Origin: an uncultured Collinsella sp.
Lineage (GTDB): Bacteria > Actinomycetota > Coriobacteriia > Coriobacteriales > Coriobacteriaceae
Assembly: GCA_937969105.1 (NCBI GenBank)
Contig: CALBUZ010000099.1
Coordinates: forward strand, 1 to 5,782
DNA length: 5,782 nt
Direction of reading: 5' to 3'
A model generated the notes under the pieces. The model made no database searches. It saw nothing but the letters and a program-made list of their open reading frames with translations, and was not told where the DNA came from. Each line of letters starts with the position of its first letter. Position 1 is the stretch's first letter. Positions 5,682 to 5,782 of the stretch are shown piece after piece. A program made the position numbers and the translations under genes.

Positions 5682-5743
5682 GAACTAGCCATCCAGATGC
5701 CCGACACAGGCGAGACACATCTGCGCGACAAACCTTAGAAAGT

Positions 5744-5782
5744 AGATCGGAAGAGCGTCGTGTAGGGACAGAGTGTAGATCT
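5744..5782. other. Illumina adapter sequence at the contig end (artefact)
   Basis: The last 39 bases begin AGATCGGAAGAGCGTCGTGT and match the reverse complement of the Illumina TruSeq universal adapter in 38 of 39 positions, the one difference being C for A at 5769. This is sequencing library material, not genome. Genuine sequence therefore ends at about 5743, and the 62 bases between the last stop codon and the adapter show no recognisable feature. Confidence 0.95.

Overview
The window looks like a piece of a high-GC chromosome from a Coriobacteriia-type actinomycete, most likely a Collinsella-like gut bacterium. This rests on the even GC-rich codon use of all four genes, the style of the intergenic hairpins and general protein resemblance. 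No rRNA or other taxonomic marker is present, so the assignment is an inference. The left edge cuts into a gene. The right edge ends in Illumina adapter sequence, so this is the end of a draft contig.

Layout. Positions 2-985 (+) hold a 5'-truncated class I DAHP synthase, the entry enzyme of the shikimate pathway. Positions 986-1548 hold no gene, but contain an unusually dense run of inverted repeats: a perfect 11-bp hairpin at the end of the synthase gene, a ~99-nt structured palindrome, a perfect 17-bp palindrome, a smaller hairpin, a ~121-nt imperfect palindrome, and a good intrinsic terminator for the minus-strand operon arriving from the right. Positions 1549-4546 (-) hold a two-gene ABC transporter operon of the BceAB type. 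The ATPase comes first, and the FtsX-like permease, with a large extracellular domain, overlaps its end. Its leader carries a 12-bp dyad that runs into the ribosome binding site. No BceRS-type two-component system is present.

A 148-bp divergent intergenic region separates this operon from a plus-strand gene at 4695-5681. That gene encodes a single 328-residue protein joining an N-terminal MutT/NudG-like Nudix hydrolase, a very basic linker, and a C-terminal Vsr-like mismatch endonuclease. Key residues of both domains are largely present. This fusion is the most interesting item here: it could couple cleaning of the nucleotide pool with repair of mismatches in DNA. No Dcm-type methylase partner is visible.

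The genes do not form one pathway. Aromatic amino acid synthesis, peptide/antibiotic-type transport and DNA maintenance lie side by side. The palindrome-rich spacer separates the convergent first two units, and the last two diverge.
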